The notes under the pieces are model-generated. The model saw only the letters and a list, made by a program, of their open reading frames with translations. It did no database searches and was not told the origin of the DNA. 64,000 bases of DNA, from the NCBI RefSeq assembly GCF_000428145.1, contig NZ_ATZJ01000002.1:124001-188000 (forward strand), given 5' to 3'. This document shows, piece by piece, positions 62,777 through 64,000 of the stretch (position 1 is its first letter; each line of letters starts with the position of its first letter). The stretch comes from Chitinilyticum litopenaei DSM 21440. GTDB lineage: Bacteria > Pseudomonadota > Gammaproteobacteria > Burkholderiales > Chitinibacteraceae. A program made the position numbers and the translations under genes.

Positions 62777-63211
62777 TCAGCTCACCTCTGCGACACCCCG
62801 GTTGGCCAGCGCATCAGCGCGTTCGTTGAGCTCATTCCCCGCATGCCCCTTGACCCAGCGCCACTCGATGTCGTGTCGTGCCTGCGCGACATCCAGCGCC
62901 TGCCATAATTCGGCATTCTTTACCGGCTTCCGGTCGGCGGTCTTCCAGCCGTTGCGCTTCCAGCCATGAATCCAGGTCTGGATACCGTTCTTGACATACT
63001 GCGAGTCGGTCCACAGCACGATCTTGCACGGCCGGGTCAGGGCATTGAGCGCCGCAATGACCGCCTGCAACTCCATGCGGTTATTGGTGGTCGCGGGCTC
63101 GCCGCCGAACAGTTCCTTCTCGTGACCATTGCAACGCAGCACCGCCCCCCAGCCACCCGGGCCGGGGTTGCCCTTGCAGGCGCCATCGGTATAGATCTCC
63201 ACTTCAGTCAT
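62777..63211 (-). CDS. rnhA: Ribonuclease HI
   Basis: The 144-residue enzyme degrades RNA in RNA-DNA hybrids. Catalytic residues D9, E47, D69 and D133, with H123, are all present, one less than E. coli numbering. ATG at 63211 lies 4 nt after a 48-bp repeat, which itself contains the best Shine-Dalgarno (GGAG). Confidence 0.96.
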   Translation of the reverse strand: MTEVEIYTDGACKGNPGPGGWGAVLRCNGHEKELFGGEPATTNNRMELQAVIAALNALTRPCKIVLWTDSQYVKNGIQTWIHGWKRNGWKTADRKPVKNAELWQALDVAQARHDIEWRWVKGHAGNELNERADALANRGVAEVS

Positions 63212-63215
63212 ACAG

Positions 63216-63263
63216 GGTATAGCTCCACAAGCCATATCTAAAAAAGGCTAGAAGGCAATACCC
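63216..63263. repeat. 48-bp TATACC-type palindromic repeat next to rnhA start
   Basis: GGTATAGCTCC...GGCAATACCC, exactly 48 bp, with core CCATAT/AAAAAGGC pairing weakly. It lies 4 nt upstream of the rnhA start on the minus strand, between the methyltransferase gene and rnhA. Confidence 0.85.
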
Positions 63264-63349
63264 TAAAGCCACCAACAGGAAAACAGCTGCAGCGCCGTGC
63301 TTTACAAACCCAGCGATGCAAGATTTTACGGCGTGCCGCAGCCCGGCGC

Positions 63350-64000
63350 TCAGGACTTGCAGCGATCCTGCCGCGCGCGGATGCGCAGCCGCTCGGCCAC
63401 GCCAGCCGGTGTTGCCGCCGCCGGAGTAGTGACACGCCGCCATTGCGGCTCGATGATGCACATGCCGCGCACCCGCTTGACCACATCCAGGCAATACACG
63501 CCGCCGCCGCCCGGCCACCAGCGATCGCCAGCGCCATCGAGAAAACGGCTGTGCTCCAGCCAGCGCCCCCGCTGCACCGGCAAGCGGTGACAGAGAAAAT
63601 CACCACGCAGCTGCTCCAGCCCCAGCAAGGCCAGCCAGTCCTTCAGGCGCGGCAGGGGCAGAAAATTGCCCTGCCAGGGGGCCGTGTCATTGTGGCGCAA
63701 GCGCCGCAAGCCCCACAGGCTCCAGGGATTGAATCCGGTGATCAGCAACCGGCCTTCCGGCACCAGCACGCGCTCCGCCTCGCGCAAAACGCCATGCGGA
63801 TCACTGGCAAAATCCAGCACATGCGGCAACACGAGCAAATCGATGCTTTGCTCGGCCAGCGGCAGGGCATGGGGCGCGCAGGCAAGACTCACCCCGCGCG
63901 ACAGGCCGGCCTGGCAGCGCCAGGGCATGCGGTTGGCGCGCAGCGCATCCAGCACGGGCAACTCCAGCTGCAGGGCCTTGTAGCCGAAGATATCGGCCAC
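63350..64000 (-). CDS. Class I SAM-dependent methyltransferase, partial
   Basis: The N-terminus is cut by the window edge; 216 residues are visible. SIDLLVLPHVLDFASDPHGVLREAERVL and RLLITGFNPWSLWGL are typical of methyltransferase_11 proteins and of E. coli YafS, which also lies beside rnhA. The start of the SAM site (motif I) is not in view. Substrate unknown. Confidence 0.85.
   Translation of the reverse strand: MADIFGYKALQLELPVLDALRANRMPWRCQAGLSRGVSLACAPHALPLAEQSIDLLVLPHVLDFASDPHGVLREAERVLVPEGRLLITGFNPWSLWGLRRLRHNDTAPWQGNFLPLPRLKDWLALLGLEQLRGDFLCHRLPVQRGRWLEHSRFLDGAGDRWWPGGGGVYCLDVVKRVRGMCIIEPQWRRVTTPAAATPAGVAERLRIRARQDRCKS

Overview
The window is about 64 kb of GC-rich, densely coded bacterial chromosome. 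Gene content and order (iscRSUA-hscBA-fdx-iscX, yceD-rpmF-plsX-fabHDG-acpP-fabF, dapF-DUF484-xerC, rpsP-rimM-trmD-rplS, pilBCD-coaE-zapD, nudJ-mnmA) point to a Betaproteobacterium, most likely in or near the Neisseriales. The genus cannot be fixed from sequence alone. I saw no rRNA, tRNA, CRISPR array, prophage or complete insertion sequence. This is core chromosome decorated with many short intergenic repeats.

Layout. 0-6.2 kb: Fe-S cluster operon from iscR to iscX. 6.2-8.6 kb: degenerate HD-GYP protein, EF-hand protein, DUF2322 and a small membrane protein. 8.7-14.6 kb: rhlE, prmB, an ankyrin protein and pabB-pabC. 14.6-18 kb: a MITE-like element, a Blc-type lipocalin and a DUF1631 protein. 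18.1-24.8 kb (minus strand): fatty-acid and phospholipid initiation cluster. 24.9-29.4 kb: maf, an RsmI-like methyltransferase, a diguanylate cyclase, ridA, a CoA-binding protein and a DUF1835-like protein. 30-32.7 kb: dapF-DUF484-xerC. 32.8-36.4 kb: a large lipoprotein and the nudJ-mnmA-cupin operon. 36.7-43.1 kb: chemoreceptor, OmpA-like lipoprotein, pirin, azoR/LysR divergent pair and rluE. 43.2-48.7 kb: icd, two DUF4124 proteins, cspA and clpS-clpA. 48.7-54.6 kb (minus): mscS, xerD, ogt, rplS-trmD-rimM-rpsP and ffh. 54.7-60.9 kb: ccsA/ypjD-like gene, type IV pilus pilB-pilC-pilD, coaE and zapD. 61-62.7 kb: olsB-olsA for ornithine lipids. 62.8-64 kb: rnhA and a methyltransferase cut by the window edge.

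The most unusual structure is a dispersed palindromic repeat with TATACC-type ends. It occurs as five copies of exactly 48 bp (GGTAT...ATACCC) and four copies of exactly 59 bp (ATAC...ATACCC), plus degenerate remnants. All are intergenic and several touch stop codons or ribosome-binding sites. Together with three other repeat families it fills every spacer of the isc operon between iscU and iscX. A second notable signal is the olsB leader. It carries an 11-bp-phased, Pho-box-like triple repeat, followed by a hairpin whose 3' arm abuts the start codon and overlaps the Shine-Dalgarno sequence. This suggests phosphate control of ornithine-lipid synthesis at two levels.
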